A stretch of DNA of 64,000 bases from Planktothrix tepida PCC 9214 (lineage in GTDB: Bacteria; Cyanobacteriota; Cyanobacteriia; Cyanobacteriales; Microcoleaceae), in contig NZ_LN889796.1 in the NCBI RefSeq assembly GCF_900009145.1, positions 68,204-132,203 on the forward strand, given 5' to 3'. The notes under the pieces are model-generated. The model saw only the letters and a program-made list of their open reading frames with translations. It did no database searches and was not told the DNA's origin. The position numbers were made by a program, and so were the translations under genes. Shown one piece after another: positions 27,613-37,555 of the stretch (position 1 is its first letter; every line of letters starts with the position of its first letter).

Positions 27613-28479
27613 ATGGATAATCTATTAGACGGTAAATCTACAGCGAAAAAAATCCAAGCTGAACTTCAAGAACAAGTCCAAACGTGGGAAGCGAAAGTAG
27701 GGCGTCCTCCCGGTTTGGCGGTAATTATGGTGGGAGATAACCCAGCCAGTGCGGTGTATGTTCGCAATAAAGAACAAGCTTGTGCTAAGGTCGGTATTGC
27801 TTCCTTTGGTCAACATTTTCCCGCAGAAACTACTCAAGAAGAACTTACCCAAACGATTCATACCTTGAATCAAAATCAACAGGTCGATGGAATTTTAGTG
27901 CAGTTACCTTTACCTCCCCATTTAGATGCTGTTGGGTTATTGTATGAAATTGATCCCCAAAAAGATGCTGATGGTTTACACCCAGAAAATTTAGGACGGT
28001 TAGCTAGGGGGGAAAAGGGGTTAAGAAGTTGTACTCCCGCCGGAGTTATGCGACTATTTGAAGAGTATAATATTGAGTTAAAAGGCAAACACGCCGTTGT
28101 TTTGGGTCGTAGTATTTTAGTGGGAAAACCGATGGCGTTGATGCTCTTAGAAGCAGATTGTACCGTAACAATTGCCCATTCAAAAACGAAAGATTTAGCA
28201 AAAGTTACCCGTGATGCTGATATTGTAGTGGGAGCCGTTGGACGTCCGCAAATGATCACGGCGGATTTTGTGAAACCGGGTGCTATTGTTATCGATGTTG
28301 GGATTAATAAAATAACCGATGCTAACGGTAAATCTCGCCTGGTCGGGGATGTGGATTTTAATAGTGTTCAACCCATCGCCCAATATATTACCCCAGTTCC
28401 CGGCGGTATTGGCCCCATGACCGTTGCGATGTTATTACAAAATACCTTCTGGAGTTATTTGGAAACAGTCAGGGGTTGA
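27613..28479 (+). CDS. folD: Bifunctional methylenetetrahydrofolate dehydrogenase / methenyltetrahydrofolate cyclohydrolase
   Basis: One-carbon metabolism: interconverts 5,10-methylene-, methenyl- and 10-formyl-tetrahydrofolate using NADP. Tyr49 and Lys53 in [17 protein letters not shown] match the catalytic pair; [28 protein letters not shown] and [19 protein letters not shown] are FolD signatures. 288 residues, the family's normal length. Stand-alone gene. Confidence 0.96.
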   Translation: MDNLLDGKSTAKKIQAELQEQVQTWEAKVGRPPGLAVIMVGDNPASAVYVRNKEQACAKVGIASFGQHFPAETTQEELTQTIHTLNQNQQVDGILVQLPLPPHLDAVGLLYEIDPQKDADGLHPENLGRLARGEKGLRSCTPAGVMRLFEEYNIELKGKHAVVLGRSILVGKPMALMLLEADCTVTIAHSKTKDLAKVTRDADIVVGAVGRPQMITADFVKPGAIVIDVGINKITDANGKSRLVGDVDFNSVQPIAQYITPVPGGIGPMTVAMLLQNTFWSYLETVRG

Positions 28480-28550
28480 CCTTGATGGTTAACGGGTAGG
28501 GGGCGGGATATGGGTCTAAAAGTAGGCTCTCAAACCCCTATTCCCCTGTC

Positions 28551-30083
28551 CTACTGTTTCCGGGTGTAACGATGTTTTACTCCTAGGGGAAAATATTCAG
28601 GATCTCCGGTTAATTTGAGGGTAATTTGAGGGGTTTGATATTCAGGGGGTACATAATTAGCAAATTCGCTATTGAGGCGCTTTAATTGAGTTAAAATAGA
28701 AGTGGCGATCGCTTCTTTTTTATCCTCTGTTTCTTCAACACCGGGAGCTAATTCTACCACCACTGATAGAAATCGATTTTGATCAGAATCTTCTATCACA
28801 GACATGACAAATTTACCCGTTACCCACTCTTTTATTAAAGGTTGTTCTAACCCTACAGTAACATTTTCAGGATAAATATTTGCACCAAAATAGGATATTA
28901 CAAATTGCGATCGCCCAAACACAAATACAAACGGTAATTGATGAATACCTCGATTTCCTAATTTCTGTAATTCTGAAATAGGGTCAAAATTATATTGTTT
29001 TAAAAAGTCTAACATCTCCTGAAATTGAATAATTCCACCTTGATCCGCAATATGATAACGGATTAAAGGAATGCCATTATCTCCTGAAAATAATAAGGTT
29101 CCCGTTGTCGAATCTTCCTGCTTTTGGACTTCAAAAAATCGACTTTTGGGGTCATATTGCACTAAAGTCGGTAATCGAGATTCTCCAAATAATTGTTTAG
29201 CAATGTCTGGATGTTCTGCTAAAAACCGACGAATACAAATACTTAACGGGGTTTCATTTCCTAAAACGCCTGCATCTGCTGTTCCATATAAGCTTGCTGA
29301 ATCATAATAGGGTTGTGTTGAGCCAACTCGTTCCCCCAATAAACTGCGCCATTCTTCACTAAAAACCTCTCCTGCAAAAACCAATTTAACGTGATACTTT
29401 TGCCATTCTATGCCTTCAGCAATTCCCGTATCAATAACATCTTTAATAAACGGAGGATAGCCTAATAAAACCACCTGCTCAAACTGTTCCCCTAATTCTC
29501 GAATCACTCGAAAAATTTCGGTTTTTTGGTTTCCAGGGGTAATAACCGTAATGGGATAGCCTTTTGTGGCTAAATGACGACAACAAGCCGTTGTATACAG
29601 TCCGCCAACCCAGGTTCCCAAGGTAAAACAAATAACTGCTAAAGTCCGACATTGATCCCCTTGAAAACTATCATAAAAAATCTGTTCAAACCGAGTGGCA
29701 ATTTGCAATTCATCACTAATAAACCGGGGCTAAAATGTCGGGTTTCCAGTGGAACCAGAAGAAACAGCAATTAAATCACAGGTTTCTAATTGTCCGTTAC
29801 GGCACAATTGGGATAATGAATATTGGCGTAAATAATTTTCTTTAGTAATTAAAGGAAGAGTTTGGAAATCTTCAAGGGTTTTAATGTTAGGAATAGACTG
29901 ATAATATTCTGCTAAAAATCGTTGATAGGCGGGAACAGTTGTGACAACCTGTTGAAATAATTGTAAAACAGAAGTAACCCCTCTATCTGGCGAGGGTTGA
30001 ATTAAATCAGATAAGGGTGTAGATAAAAAGCCGTTTAACGCTGAAATTGCCCGTTGGCGTTGTTCGTCTCTGAGTTGACCCAT
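28551..30083 (-). pseudogene. Phenylacetate-CoA ligase-like AMP-forming enzyme, interrupted by one in-frame amber codon
   Basis: Two open pieces, 29730-30083 and 28551-29708, lie in the same reading frame, separated only by a TAG at 29730-29732. The first ends in the AMP-binding loop SSGSTGNPTF; translation past TAG resumes PRFISDELQIATRF. Reading the amber as Trp gives one ~510-residue protein of the phenylacetate-CoA ligase/F390 synthetase-like family (later DAGVLGNETP, LVQYDPKSRFFEVQ, and a C-terminal domain with VKHRYTRKQ). Such enzymes adenylate a carboxylate and transfer it to CoA. The 22-bp space has no ribosome site for the second piece. Either a recent nonsense mutation, a sequencing error, or readthrough. 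Confidence 0.85.
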
Positions 30084-30162
30084 GTTACAGTCCTAATAAA
30101 TTGCTACTCTCAATTTAGACAGATTTGAACCGTTCAGCATTCCTTTTTTACCCTAACACCGA

Positions 30163-32022
30163 ATGAGTCAATTAATTTACCCCGGTATTGTTCTGAGAAA
30201 CCATTACACCATTGTCCGTGAGTTAGGACATGGAGGTTTTGGACGCACCTATTTAGCACAAGACCAACATCGGTTTGATGAACTTTGCGTTTTAAAAGAA
30301 TTTGCCCCCCAGGTACAAGGAAGTTTTGCCTTAAAAAAATCTCAGGAATTATTTGAACGGGAAGCAGAAATTCTTTATAAATTAAAACATCCTCAAATTC
30401 CTCAGTTTCGAGAGTTATTTCGAGAAACCATTGATAATAAAGGCTATTTATTTTTAGTCCAAGATTATGTGGAAGGATTGAATTATCGGAGTTTATTGAA
30501 TCAACGCTTACGCCAATGCTTGCCCTTTACTGAAGCAGAAATGATTCAATTTTTACTCCAACTGTTACCCGTTTTAGATTATATTCACAGCTATGGTGTG
30601 ATTCATCGAGATATTTCCCCCGACAATATTATTCAACGTCAATTAGACGGTTTACCCATATTAATTGATTTCGGGGGTGTTAAATTAATTCAAGCTAAAG
30701 TTGAATCAGAATTAGCTGCACAACAAGGTCAAAATCCGACCCCCACTCGCTTAGGAAAAGTTGGGTATGCTCCCGATGAACAAATGCGTTTAGGAAAAGT
30801 TTATCCCCACAGTGATTTATATGGGTTAGCCGCTACAATATTGGTGTTATTAACGGGAAAAGAACCTCAACAATTAATTGATCCCCAAACGTTAATTTGG
30901 AATTGGAAAAAATACACAAATTTAAGTCCAGAATTTGGGGCTATTTTAGAGAAAATGTTAGCTTATCATCAAAGCGATCGCTTTCCATCGGCTCAGGATG
31001 TTCTAACAGCACTTTCAACCCTAAATTCTCCCCTAACTCAGTCTTTTCCAAAACCCTCGACTCCCCTGACTCAGGGAACAGTTTCCTTAACCCAAAACCA
31101 AAGTTTATCTTCCCCAGTTTCTCCAACTCCAGGAAGAATATCTGCGAGTCTTAAAATGCCTTTATTAATGTTTATTTCAATTTTAATCCTGGGAGGGTTC
31201 GGGTGGTTAGGAGGACGCTATTGGTTAAACCATTATGCAGATTTACATCAAATTCCGGGGACAGAACAAGAACGACAAGAAGCCTTAAGGGATGAAAGAC
31301 GTTTATTAGGGATTAATTTTAACTTTTTTGTTGATTTAGTAAATGAAGAATTTTATACTCGCTATCCTGAACAACAAGGAAGAACCTTGACAGATAGTTC
31401 CTCCGATGCCATTTGGCGACAACGATGGCATCAAATTGCCGATGAATTCTTGCAACGTCTCGGACAATTAAGTGAGGAATCTCGGCTGAAATTAGGAACC
31501 TATAGCTTGGATGATCTTGATCACTGGAAAGCAACGGTTAATCAATTACAGTTAAGTCATCAATCCTTGTATGATTTAGCAGATGCCAAATTTTTCTATT
31601 TATTTCCTGAACAATCAAGAACAGCAAATTTATTAGGGTTGCCCATAGGACAAGTTTGGCAAGCTTTTACCGATGATGTTGTTCATCAATTACAAGCGGG
31701 ATTAAATTGGGAACGAGTGGAATTTGCCTCGCAAAAAACTCGAAAAAAGTTAAAAGAAACCCTAAAACCCGGAGAAGGAAAAGCCTATATTGCTCGCTTT
31801 AATAAAAATCAAGTTTTGCAAGTCCATCTCAAGTCTCCAAAACCCTCAACGTTACTTTCAATTTATACCCCTGGTATAACACAACAATCCCAATCTTTAT
31901 TAGAAGATTCTCCTAGGACTCGTTGGTCAGGTCGCTTACAAGATTCGGGTGATTATGAATTTGTAGTTGTGTCTAACTCTTCTCAACCTTTTGAGTATGA
32001 GTTAACCCTAGAAACTCGTTAA
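30163..32022 (+). CDS. Ser/Thr protein kinase with membrane segment
   Basis: 619 residues. Complete Hanks-type kinase: glycine loop LGHGGFGRTY (21-30), Lys45, HRDISPDN with catalytic Asp150, DFG at 169-171. A polar Ser/Thr/Pro linker follows, then one membrane helix (MPLLMFISILILGGFGWLGG, about 332-351). The ~270 residues beyond it include two similar helical blocks (LGINFNFFVDLVNEEFYTRYPEQ and LYDLADAKFFYLFPEQ) and a C-terminal beta domain resembling a pre-peptidase C-terminal domain (WSGRLQDSGDYEFVVVSNSS). Contrast with the kinase at 1-1491, whose catalytic Asp is missing. Substrate and signal are unknown. Confidence 0.92.
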   Translation: MSQLIYPGIVLRNHYTIVRELGHGGFGRTYLAQDQHRFDELCVLKEFAPQVQGSFALKKSQELFEREAEILYKLKHPQIPQFRELFRETIDNKGYLFLVQDYVEGLNYRSLLNQRLRQCLPFTEAEMIQFLLQLLPVLDYIHSYGVIHRDISPDNIIQRQLDGLPILIDFGGVKLIQAKVESELAAQQGQNPTPTRLGKVGYAPDEQMRLGKVYPHSDLYGLAATILVLLTGKEPQQLIDPQTLIWNWKKYTNLSPEFGAILEKMLAYHQSDRFPSAQDVLTALSTLNSPLTQSFPKPSTPLTQGTVSLTQNQSLSSPVSPTPGRISASLKMPLLMFISILILGGFGWLGGRYWLNHYADLHQIPGTEQERQEALRDERRLLGINFNFFVDLVNEEFYTRYPEQQGRTLTDSSSDAIWRQRWHQIADEFLQRLGQLSEESRLKLGTYSLDDLDHWKATVNQLQLSHQSLYDLADAKFFYLFPEQSRTANLLGLPIGQVWQAFTDDVVHQLQAGLNWERVEFASQKTRKKLKETLKPGEGKAYIARFNKNQVLQVHLKSPKPSTLLSIYTPGITQQSQSLLEDSPRTRWSGRLQDSGDYEFVVVSNSSQPFEYELTLETR

Positions 32023-32163
32023 CACCTTTTCCCTCCTGAGTAAGGGTATTCAAACGAACTAAAAATTGATCCGCTTTCTGTCAAAATTAAACCGATGTAA
32101 TGATTGATGTTCAGATTCTCAGTAACACCAGACTCTATGAGATTCTAAAGGATATTAAAACCT

Positions 32164-33993
32164 ATGAAAAAAATAAAAGTTGGTATTTTATATTCCTTAA
32201 GCGGAACAATGGCAATGAGTGCAACACCATTGTTAGAATCAACCTTAATGGCAATTACAGAAATTAATGCCCAAGGAGGAATTTTAGGACATGAAATTGA
32301 ACCCGTAATTGAAGATGGTGCGTCTGATATTTTAGTGTTTGAAAAGAAAGCCAAAAAATTACTAGAAATCGATCAAGTCAGCACAATATTTGGCTGTTGG
32401 ACATCGGCTTCTCGAAAAGCAGTGAAACCTTTAATGGAAGAATATAATGTTTTACTTTGGTATCCCATTCAATATGAAGGGTTAGAATCTTCTCCTAATA
32501 TTTTTTATACCGGTTCCTGTTTAAATCAACAAATTCAACCTGCGGTGAGTTGGGTACTCCAAAACCTAGGAAAACGATTTTATTTATTAGGTGCAGATTA
32601 TGTATTTCCTCGGACAGCCCATAAATTAATTAAGTCCCTCCTGAAACAAGAAGGCGGAACTGTTGTTGGAGAACACTATTTTCCTTTGGGAGATAAAAGA
32701 TTTTTCGATATTATTGATGAAATCAAAAATTTAAAACCCGATGTCATTTTTAATACTTTAAATGGGGATAGTAATTTTTATTTTTATCAAGCTTATTATG
32801 AAGCTGGAATTTCACCCTCAGAGATGCCAATTGTAGCAGTGAGTGTTTCAGAATCAGAGGTTCAGACTATGGGTAAAGCGAGTGTGGGTCATTATGCTTG
32901 TTGGAGTTATTTTCAAAGCTTAAATAGTCCCCACAATCAAGAATTTGTGAATAATTTTAAAGCTTTATATGGAACCGAGAGAGTTACTTCTGACCCCATT
33001 GAAGCTGCTTATTTTCAAGTTTATCTTTGGAAAAATGCTGTAGAAAAAGCCAATAGTTTTGAAACAAATTTCGTTAAAAAAGCCGCTTATGATCAAACCT
33101 TTGAAGCACCGGGAGGACTGGTTAAAATTGAATCTAATCATCATTTATGGAAACATTGTTATATAGGTCGAGTAACCGAATCTAAACAGTTTGAAATTAT
33201 TTGGAAAAGTCCCGATTTAATTAAACCTTTACCTTGGTTAGGAGTGGAGGAGTTAAAAAATTTTCCGCAAGCGGATTTAGTGATTGATATGTTAGCAGAA
33301 GTTTCTCAAGGGATTCAATATAGTTGTTTATTAGAAGCCAATAGCCGACGCTTAGAATTGACTATGCAACAATTAAAAACCGAAATTGAAGAACGTCAAC
33401 GGATTGAAATTACGTTACAAGAGGTCAATAAAGAATTAAAACACATGGCAATTACAGATAGTTTAACTAAATTAGCAAATCGATATTGGTTTAATGAATG
33501 TCTGAAATCTGTATGGAATCAACATTTAATAACTGAAACCACTTTAGCATTAATTTTATGCGATATTGATTACTTTAAAAACTATAACGACACCTACGGC
33601 CATCAAAAAGGAGATGACTGTTTACAACAAGTAGCTCAAGCGATTAAAACAGCCGTCAGAAATGGGTTTGACGTGGTGGCGCGTTATGGTGGAGAAGAAT
33701 TTGCGGTTATTTTACCCCACACCGCCTTATTTGATGCCTCACAAGTAGCAACTCGAATTAATATGGAAGTGCAACAACTTCAGATCCCTCATAAGACTTC
33801 TTTAGTCGAGAAATATGTTACAGTGAGTTTAGGCGTTGCTAGTCAAATTCCTGAGTTACACTCTTCTCCTGAAGTGTTAATTTATGAAGCGGATAAAGCC
33901 CTTTATAAAGCTAAAAATAATGGCAAAAACCAATGGTGTTTACATTATATTAGTGAACAGGGAACAGGAGGGAAAAGAGGAACACAAGTCTAG
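32164..33993 (+). CDS. UrtA-like urea/amide-binding domain fused to GGDEF diguanylate cyclase
   Basis: 609 residues. Residues 1-385 are a type I periplasmic-binding fold closely resembling the urea transporter binding protein UrtA (VGILYSLSGTMAMSATPLLES; IFGCWTSASRKAVKPLMEEYN; YPIQYEGLESSPNIFYTG; YVFPRTAHKLIKSLL). A coiled-coil linker (~395-425) joins a GGDEF domain (ITDSLTKLANRYWFNECL; CDIDYFKNYNDTYGH; ARYGGEEFAVI), so it should make cyclic di-GMP. There is no signal peptide or membrane helix: sequence begins MKKIKVGIL at the first strand. It would therefore sense ligand in the cytoplasm. The inhibitory RxxD site is imperfect. ureB and ureC lie 4-8 kb downstream. Confidence 0.92.
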   Translation: MKKIKVGILYSLSGTMAMSATPLLESTLMAITEINAQGGILGHEIEPVIEDGASDILVFEKKAKKLLEIDQVSTIFGCWTSASRKAVKPLMEEYNVLLWYPIQYEGLESSPNIFYTGSCLNQQIQPAVSWVLQNLGKRFYLLGADYVFPRTAHKLIKSLLKQEGGTVVGEHYFPLGDKRFFDIIDEIKNLKPDVIFNTLNGDSNFYFYQAYYEAGISPSEMPIVAVSVSESEVQTMGKASVGHYACWSYFQSLNSPHNQEFVNNFKALYGTERVTSDPIEAAYFQVYLWKNAVEKANSFETNFVKKAAYDQTFEAPGGLVKIESNHHLWKHCYIGRVTESKQFEIIWKSPDLIKPLPWLGVEELKNFPQADLVIDMLAEVSQGIQYSCLLEANSRRLELTMQQLKTEIEERQRIEITLQEVNKELKHMAITDSLTKLANRYWFNECLKSVWNQHLITETTLALILCDIDYFKNYNDTYGHQKGDDCLQQVAQAIKTAVRNGFDVVARYGGEEFAVILPHTALFDASQVATRINMEVQQLQIPHKTSLVEKYVTVSLGVASQIPELHSSPEVLIYEADKALYKAKNNGKNQWCLHYISEQGTGGKRGTQV

Positions 33994-34056
33994 GTTTGCT
34001 GTATTAGTTTTTGCCACCACTGCTATAACTAATAACTGATCTAATTTTATTTTAAA

Positions 34057-34788
34057 TTAAGCCGAGCGTCGTTCTAACAGCAAGTTTTGTTCTGGGTGAA
34101 TCGAATTTATCCAACTCGGAAGAAAGGTTTTTAACCATTTTTCCCCCTGAGTTCCATACAAATGATGTTTATGAAGTTGTTCCGTTAGAGATTGACTTCC
34201 GGGTAAGGTTAATTGTTCCCTTCCTCGCTCTATCCACCGTTTCATTAATTCTTCAGTCATTTCCGGGTGAAATTGCAGACCATAAGCCGTTTTTTCATAA
34301 CGAAATGCTTGGTTAGGAAAATAGTTTCCTGTTGCTAATAAGACTGCGCCAGACGGTAATTCAAACCCTTCTTGATGCCATTGATAAACGTATTGTAGAG
34401 CGTTAAAAGAACCTTGTCCTTCGACGGTTGGGGTAATGGGAAAATAGCCAATTTCTCGAATTTCTTCAGGATGAAACGAGACTTTTGCCCCTAACACTTT
34501 GGCTAATAGTTGAGCCCCTAAACAAATGCCTAAATAGGGTTTTTGGGACTCTAAAACCAGGGAAATCCAGTTCAGTTCAGTCCGAATATAAGGTAACGTA
34601 TTTTCATCATTGGCACTCATTGGCCCCCCAAAAACAATCACAGCTTCATGTTTTTCTAAATGATGGGGTAAAGCATCCCCCTGACTGGGAAGGCGAATAT
34701 CCAATTTATAACCATAGGATGTTAGAATTTGTCCCACCCGCCCTGTTTCGGTGGTAGGTTGATGAATAATAACCAGAATATTTTTCAT
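34057..34788 (-). CDS. Class I glutamine amidotransferase-like protein
   Basis: About 243 residues of the GATase1 fold: VIVFGGPMSANDENTLPYI, the nucleophile elbow PYLGICLGAQLLAKVLG with its Cys, and AYGLQFHPEMTEELM with the His-Pro-Glu pair. Stand-alone members of this group (GMP synthase-like GATase domains) act on glutamine or gamma-glutamyl compounds. ATG 34788 is preferred; a longer frame to 34818 adds ten non-conserved residues. Single gene, convergent with the UrtA-GGDEF gene. Confidence 0.87.
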   Translation of the reverse strand: MKNILVIIHQPTTETGRVGQILTSYGYKLDIRLPSQGDALPHHLEKHEAVIVFGGPMSANDENTLPYIRTELNWISLVLESQKPYLGICLGAQLLAKVLGAKVSFHPEEIREIGYFPITPTVEGQGSFNALQYVYQWHQEGFELPSGAVLLATGNYFPNQAFRYEKTAYGLQFHPEMTEELMKRWIERGREQLTLPGSQSLTEQLHKHHLYGTQGEKWLKTFLPSWINSIHPEQNLLLERRSA

Positions 34789-35243
34789 AGACCTTGTAAG
34801 CGCAATACACCATTCCAACTAACGACAAGTTGAGTCTGTTATTAAACCATAAAACGGAAAGAACCCTTAGTATAGAGGGCTACTAACTAGATGGATTGAT
34901 CATTCATTACTGTTGCCAGTATAGCTGTCTTCAGACCATAAGCCAATAGGTTTTTCCAAATCCTGTTGTATTTTTTAATACAATTTCTTAGAAATACATT
35001 TTTATTCACAAACATAATTTAACAACGTTGAGATTGTATTGTCTGAGAGTTTTTAAGATTCTAATCAGGAAGTGAAGGAAAATCTTTCCTAAGTTAGATG
35101 TGTATATCTGTGACAATTAGGAAGAATAGGAAAGCAAGATAAGAATTGTTTAGAAGTCTTTCTATTAGGAGAGAATGCTAACAGATTCATAGCCTAATTT
35201 TTATAGGAATCTGCCCTATAACTTTATAAATAGGAGATTAACT
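34789..35243. other. Intergenic region without recognised gene
   Basis: About 455 AT-rich bases. It holds by position the promoter of the leftward amidotransferase and a long leader for the small gene at 35244. A short palindrome TTGTATT-TTTT-AATACAA lies at 34966-34983 and could be a weak hairpin. AGGAG precedes the 35244 start. I see no tRNA or other RNA gene. Confidence 0.6.
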
Positions 35244-35471
35244 ATGTCACGTTTTATTCAAGTTAAAAATTTTGGATTTAGCCTTGATGCAGTGATTTGT
35301 TGGCAACGTTTAACTCATGAAATGGGCAGTCCGTTAGTTGTCAATTTTTTGGGTGATCAAACTCTAAAATTTACCGATGAAGAAGCTGAACAACTCCATC
35401 AAATTTTAAATAATCATTCCATGACTTTAACAACCCGAACTTTAACACCCCATCGTCTGGAAGTTGCTTAA
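35244..35471 (+). CDS. Small hypothetical protein
   Basis: 75 residues, soluble, no cysteine motif: SRFIQVKNFGFSLDAVICWQ, then LGDQTLKFTDEEAEQLHQIL. The helix-rich C-terminal half with DEEAEQLHQILN hints at a small regulatory or adaptor protein, but I do not recognise a family. AGGAGAT lies seven bases before the ATG. It has a long upstream leader and a 241-bp gap after it that contains no gene I can see. Confidence 0.65.
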   Translation: MSRFIQVKNFGFSLDAVICWQRLTHEMGSPLVVNFLGDQTLKFTDEEAEQLHQILNNHSMTLTTRTLTPHRLEVA

Positions 35472-35712
35472 TGATAGCAACTGTTATGGTGATAAGCTGT
35501 CCCAATTGCCAACACCTAAATCCAAGTTATAAGTGTTATGGTGGTGGTTTTTAAGGGGAGTTGGGGGTTTAAAATCTCCCTTCCCCCTAATCGGTAATCT
35601 TGTCTGTTGATTTTGATGAATTTCAATCCCTTTCAGGGATTAGTGGTTATTATAACCATTTTCTTAATAGAATAAATAGAGTACGGGGATAGAATTTGTA
35701 CTGCGGTTCAAT

Positions 35713-36063
35713 ATGTCAAATCAACGGTTAGGACAATTTTTAGGTGGTTTTGTCTTAGGTTCTGTCGTGGGTACGGTGGCTGGTTTGTTGGTAGCCCCTC
35801 GTTCTGGGAAAGAAACGAGAAAGTTACTCAAAAAATCAGCCGATGCCTTACCCGAACTTGCAGAAGATCTATCCACTAACGTTCAGTTACAGGCCAATCG
35901 ACTGTCTGAGTCTGCATTACGCAATTGGGATGAAACCTTAATTCGGCTTAAAGAATCCATTGCAGCCGGGTTAGAAGCCAGCCAACAACAGCGACAAACC
36001 CAACAGAACTTAGAAGTTGAAAACCATCTACCAGAGTCTCAAAAAATCATACGGGAACGTTAA
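35713..36063 (+). CDS. YtxH-domain small membrane-associated protein
   Basis: 116 residues. The N-terminal LGGFVLGSVVGTVAGLLVAPRSGKETRKLL is the YtxH signature: one glycine-zipper membrane helix followed by a basic APxSG(K)ET motif. An amphipathic helical region and a Gln/Glu-rich tail follow. YtxH proteins are small stress- or envelope-associated proteins of unclear role. It is followed 33 bp later by a DUF948-like gene, a pairing that occurs widely. Confidence 0.85.
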   Translation: MSNQRLGQFLGGFVLGSVVGTVAGLLVAPRSGKETRKLLKKSADALPELAEDLSTNVQLQANRLSESALRNWDETLIRLKESIAAGLEASQQQRQTQQNLEVENHLPESQKIIRER

Positions 36064-36096
36064 CAATGGGGGATTGCGCCTAAAAATCGCTATACT

Positions 36097-36681
36097 TTGA
36101 AGGCGAATAAACCCCAAACTGTTATTGATGGAAATCAAGTGACTGAACCTTTGTTTTGGCTTGCACTGTCACTATTTTTTGTGGCAGTCAGCCTTACTGC
36201 TGTTGTTGTTGTTGCCTTACCTGCCGTGCAAGCTATTGCACGGGCAGCCAGAAGTGTGGAAAAATTAGCCGATACCCTCTCGCGTGAATTTCCACCGACT
36301 TTGGAATCGATTCGTTTAACTGGATTAGAAATTACCGAACTGACGGAGGATGTTAGCGAAGGGGTACAAAGTGCCAGCCAAGTTGTTAAACAAGTGGATT
36401 TAGGCTTAGATAGTGCTAAACAACAAGCCAGAAAATTGCAATCTACCACAGGAAGTATTTTCACCGGAATCCGCGTGGCGTGGAAAACCTTTACCCGCAA
36501 AACGTCTCCCCCTGAGTCCCAACGCCGAGCAGGAAATCGTTTGTCAGGGAGTAGTAGAAATTCTCATCAGTTCAGAGAGCGAAATATTCAACGCTTGGAA
36601 CTTTATTCTGAGACAAATTTTGAGCTAGAAGATGAAGATCCTGAAGGAAATCATCATGCTTTTAAGAAAAAAGATTATTAA
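36097..36681 (+). CDS. DUF948-like membrane protein
   Basis: Up to 194 residues: an N-terminal membrane helix (LFWLALSLFFVAVSLTAVVVVALPAV) and then a methyl-accepting-like amphipathic helix (SVEKLADTLSREFPPTLESI...DLGLDSAKQQARKLQ) typical of DUF948. The tail is Arg/Ser rich then acidic. The start is not an ATG in frame: a TTG at 36097 or a GTG at 36139 are the candidates. Partner of the YtxH gene upstream. Confidence 0.78.
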   Translation: MKANKPQTVIDGNQVTEPLFWLALSLFFVAVSLTAVVVVALPAVQAIARAARSVEKLADTLSREFPPTLESIRLTGLEITELTEDVSEGVQSASQVVKQVDLGLDSAKQQARKLQSTTGSIFTGIRVAWKTFTRKTSPPESQRRAGNRLSGSSRNSHQFRERNIQRLELYSETNFELEDEDPEGNHHAFKKKDY

Positions 36682-36727
36682 CAAAGATCAAAAGCGGTTT
36701 GTATAGGCGATCGCATCCTTTAAATTT

Positions 36728-37555
36728 ATGGAAAATCAACAATTATCCCCATCTAACTTAGACTTTTGGGAAGAAAAACGCAAGAAAGTAGCTTTTTATT
36801 TAGAAGATATTGAAACGCCCCTGGGGAAAACTATAAATTTAACCTTAACGGGAATTATATTAATCTCCTTAGCCAGTTTCATTGCTCAAACCTATCCCCT
36901 TTCTCCCAATGTTCGTTCTCGTTTAGAATTATTAGATTTTATTATTTTAATTTTATTTACTATTGAGTATTTTATTCGATTTTGGGCGGCTGAAAATAAA
37001 AAAAAATTTGTATTAGATCCTTTATCATTAATTGATTTATTGATTATAATACAAGGATCTTTAAGGTTTTTAAATATTAGTTATTTAAGAATTTTTCGTT
37101 GGTTTAGAGTTCTCCGATTAATCCGATTTATTGATGTAAAAATATCTGTTTTCAGAATTCAAACTGAAGATGGGATTATTTTTGCTCGGATTATTTTTAC
37201 GCTATTAACGATTATTTTTATATTTTCTGGCTTGATTTATCAAGTTGAACATCCTGTTAATCCTGAAATCTTTAAAACTTTCTTAGATGCGGTGTATTTT
37301 TCCGTTGTCACCATGACAACTGTAGGTTTTGGAGATGTTACCCCCCTATCAGAAATGGGGCGATTTTTAACCATATTAATGATATTAACCGGAATTGCTT
37401 TAATTCCTTGGCAATTAGGAGATTTAATTAAACAATTAGTTAAAGCATCCAATCATATTGATACGATTTGTGTCGGTTGTGGGTGGTCAGTTCATGATCA
37501 AGATGCCCGTTTTTGTAAACGATGTGGAACTCCCTTAAATCCCTCCAACTCGTAG
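36728..37555 (+). CDS. Voltage-gated-type potassium channel with C-terminal zinc ribbon
   Basis: 275 residues with six membrane segments. S4 (about 119-137) carries repeated Arg (RIFRWFRVLRLIRFID). The pore loop and filter are FSVVTMTTVGFGDVTP (TVGFGD at 198-203), followed by S6 (FLTILMILTGIALIPWQLG). After S6 there is no cyclic-nucleotide or RCK domain; instead a short zinc ribbon with Cys248, Cys251, Cys263 and Cys266 (CVGCGWSVHDQDARFCKRCG). The stop codon TAG is formed by the first bases of the GTAGGGTGCGT repeat. The channel would carry K+ across the plasma or thylakoid membrane; the ribbon's role is unknown. Confidence 0.9.
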   Translation: MENQQLSPSNLDFWEEKRKKVAFYLEDIETPLGKTINLTLTGIILISLASFIAQTYPLSPNVRSRLELLDFIILILFTIEYFIRFWAAENKKKFVLDPLSLIDLLIIIQGSLRFLNISYLRIFRWFRVLRLIRFIDVKISVFRIQTEDGIIFARIIFTLLTIIFIFSGLIYQVEHPVNPEIFKTFLDAVYFSVVTMTTVGFGDVTPLSEMGRFLTILMILTGIALIPWQLGDLIKQLVKASNHIDTICVGCGWSVHDQDARFCKRCGTPLNPSNS

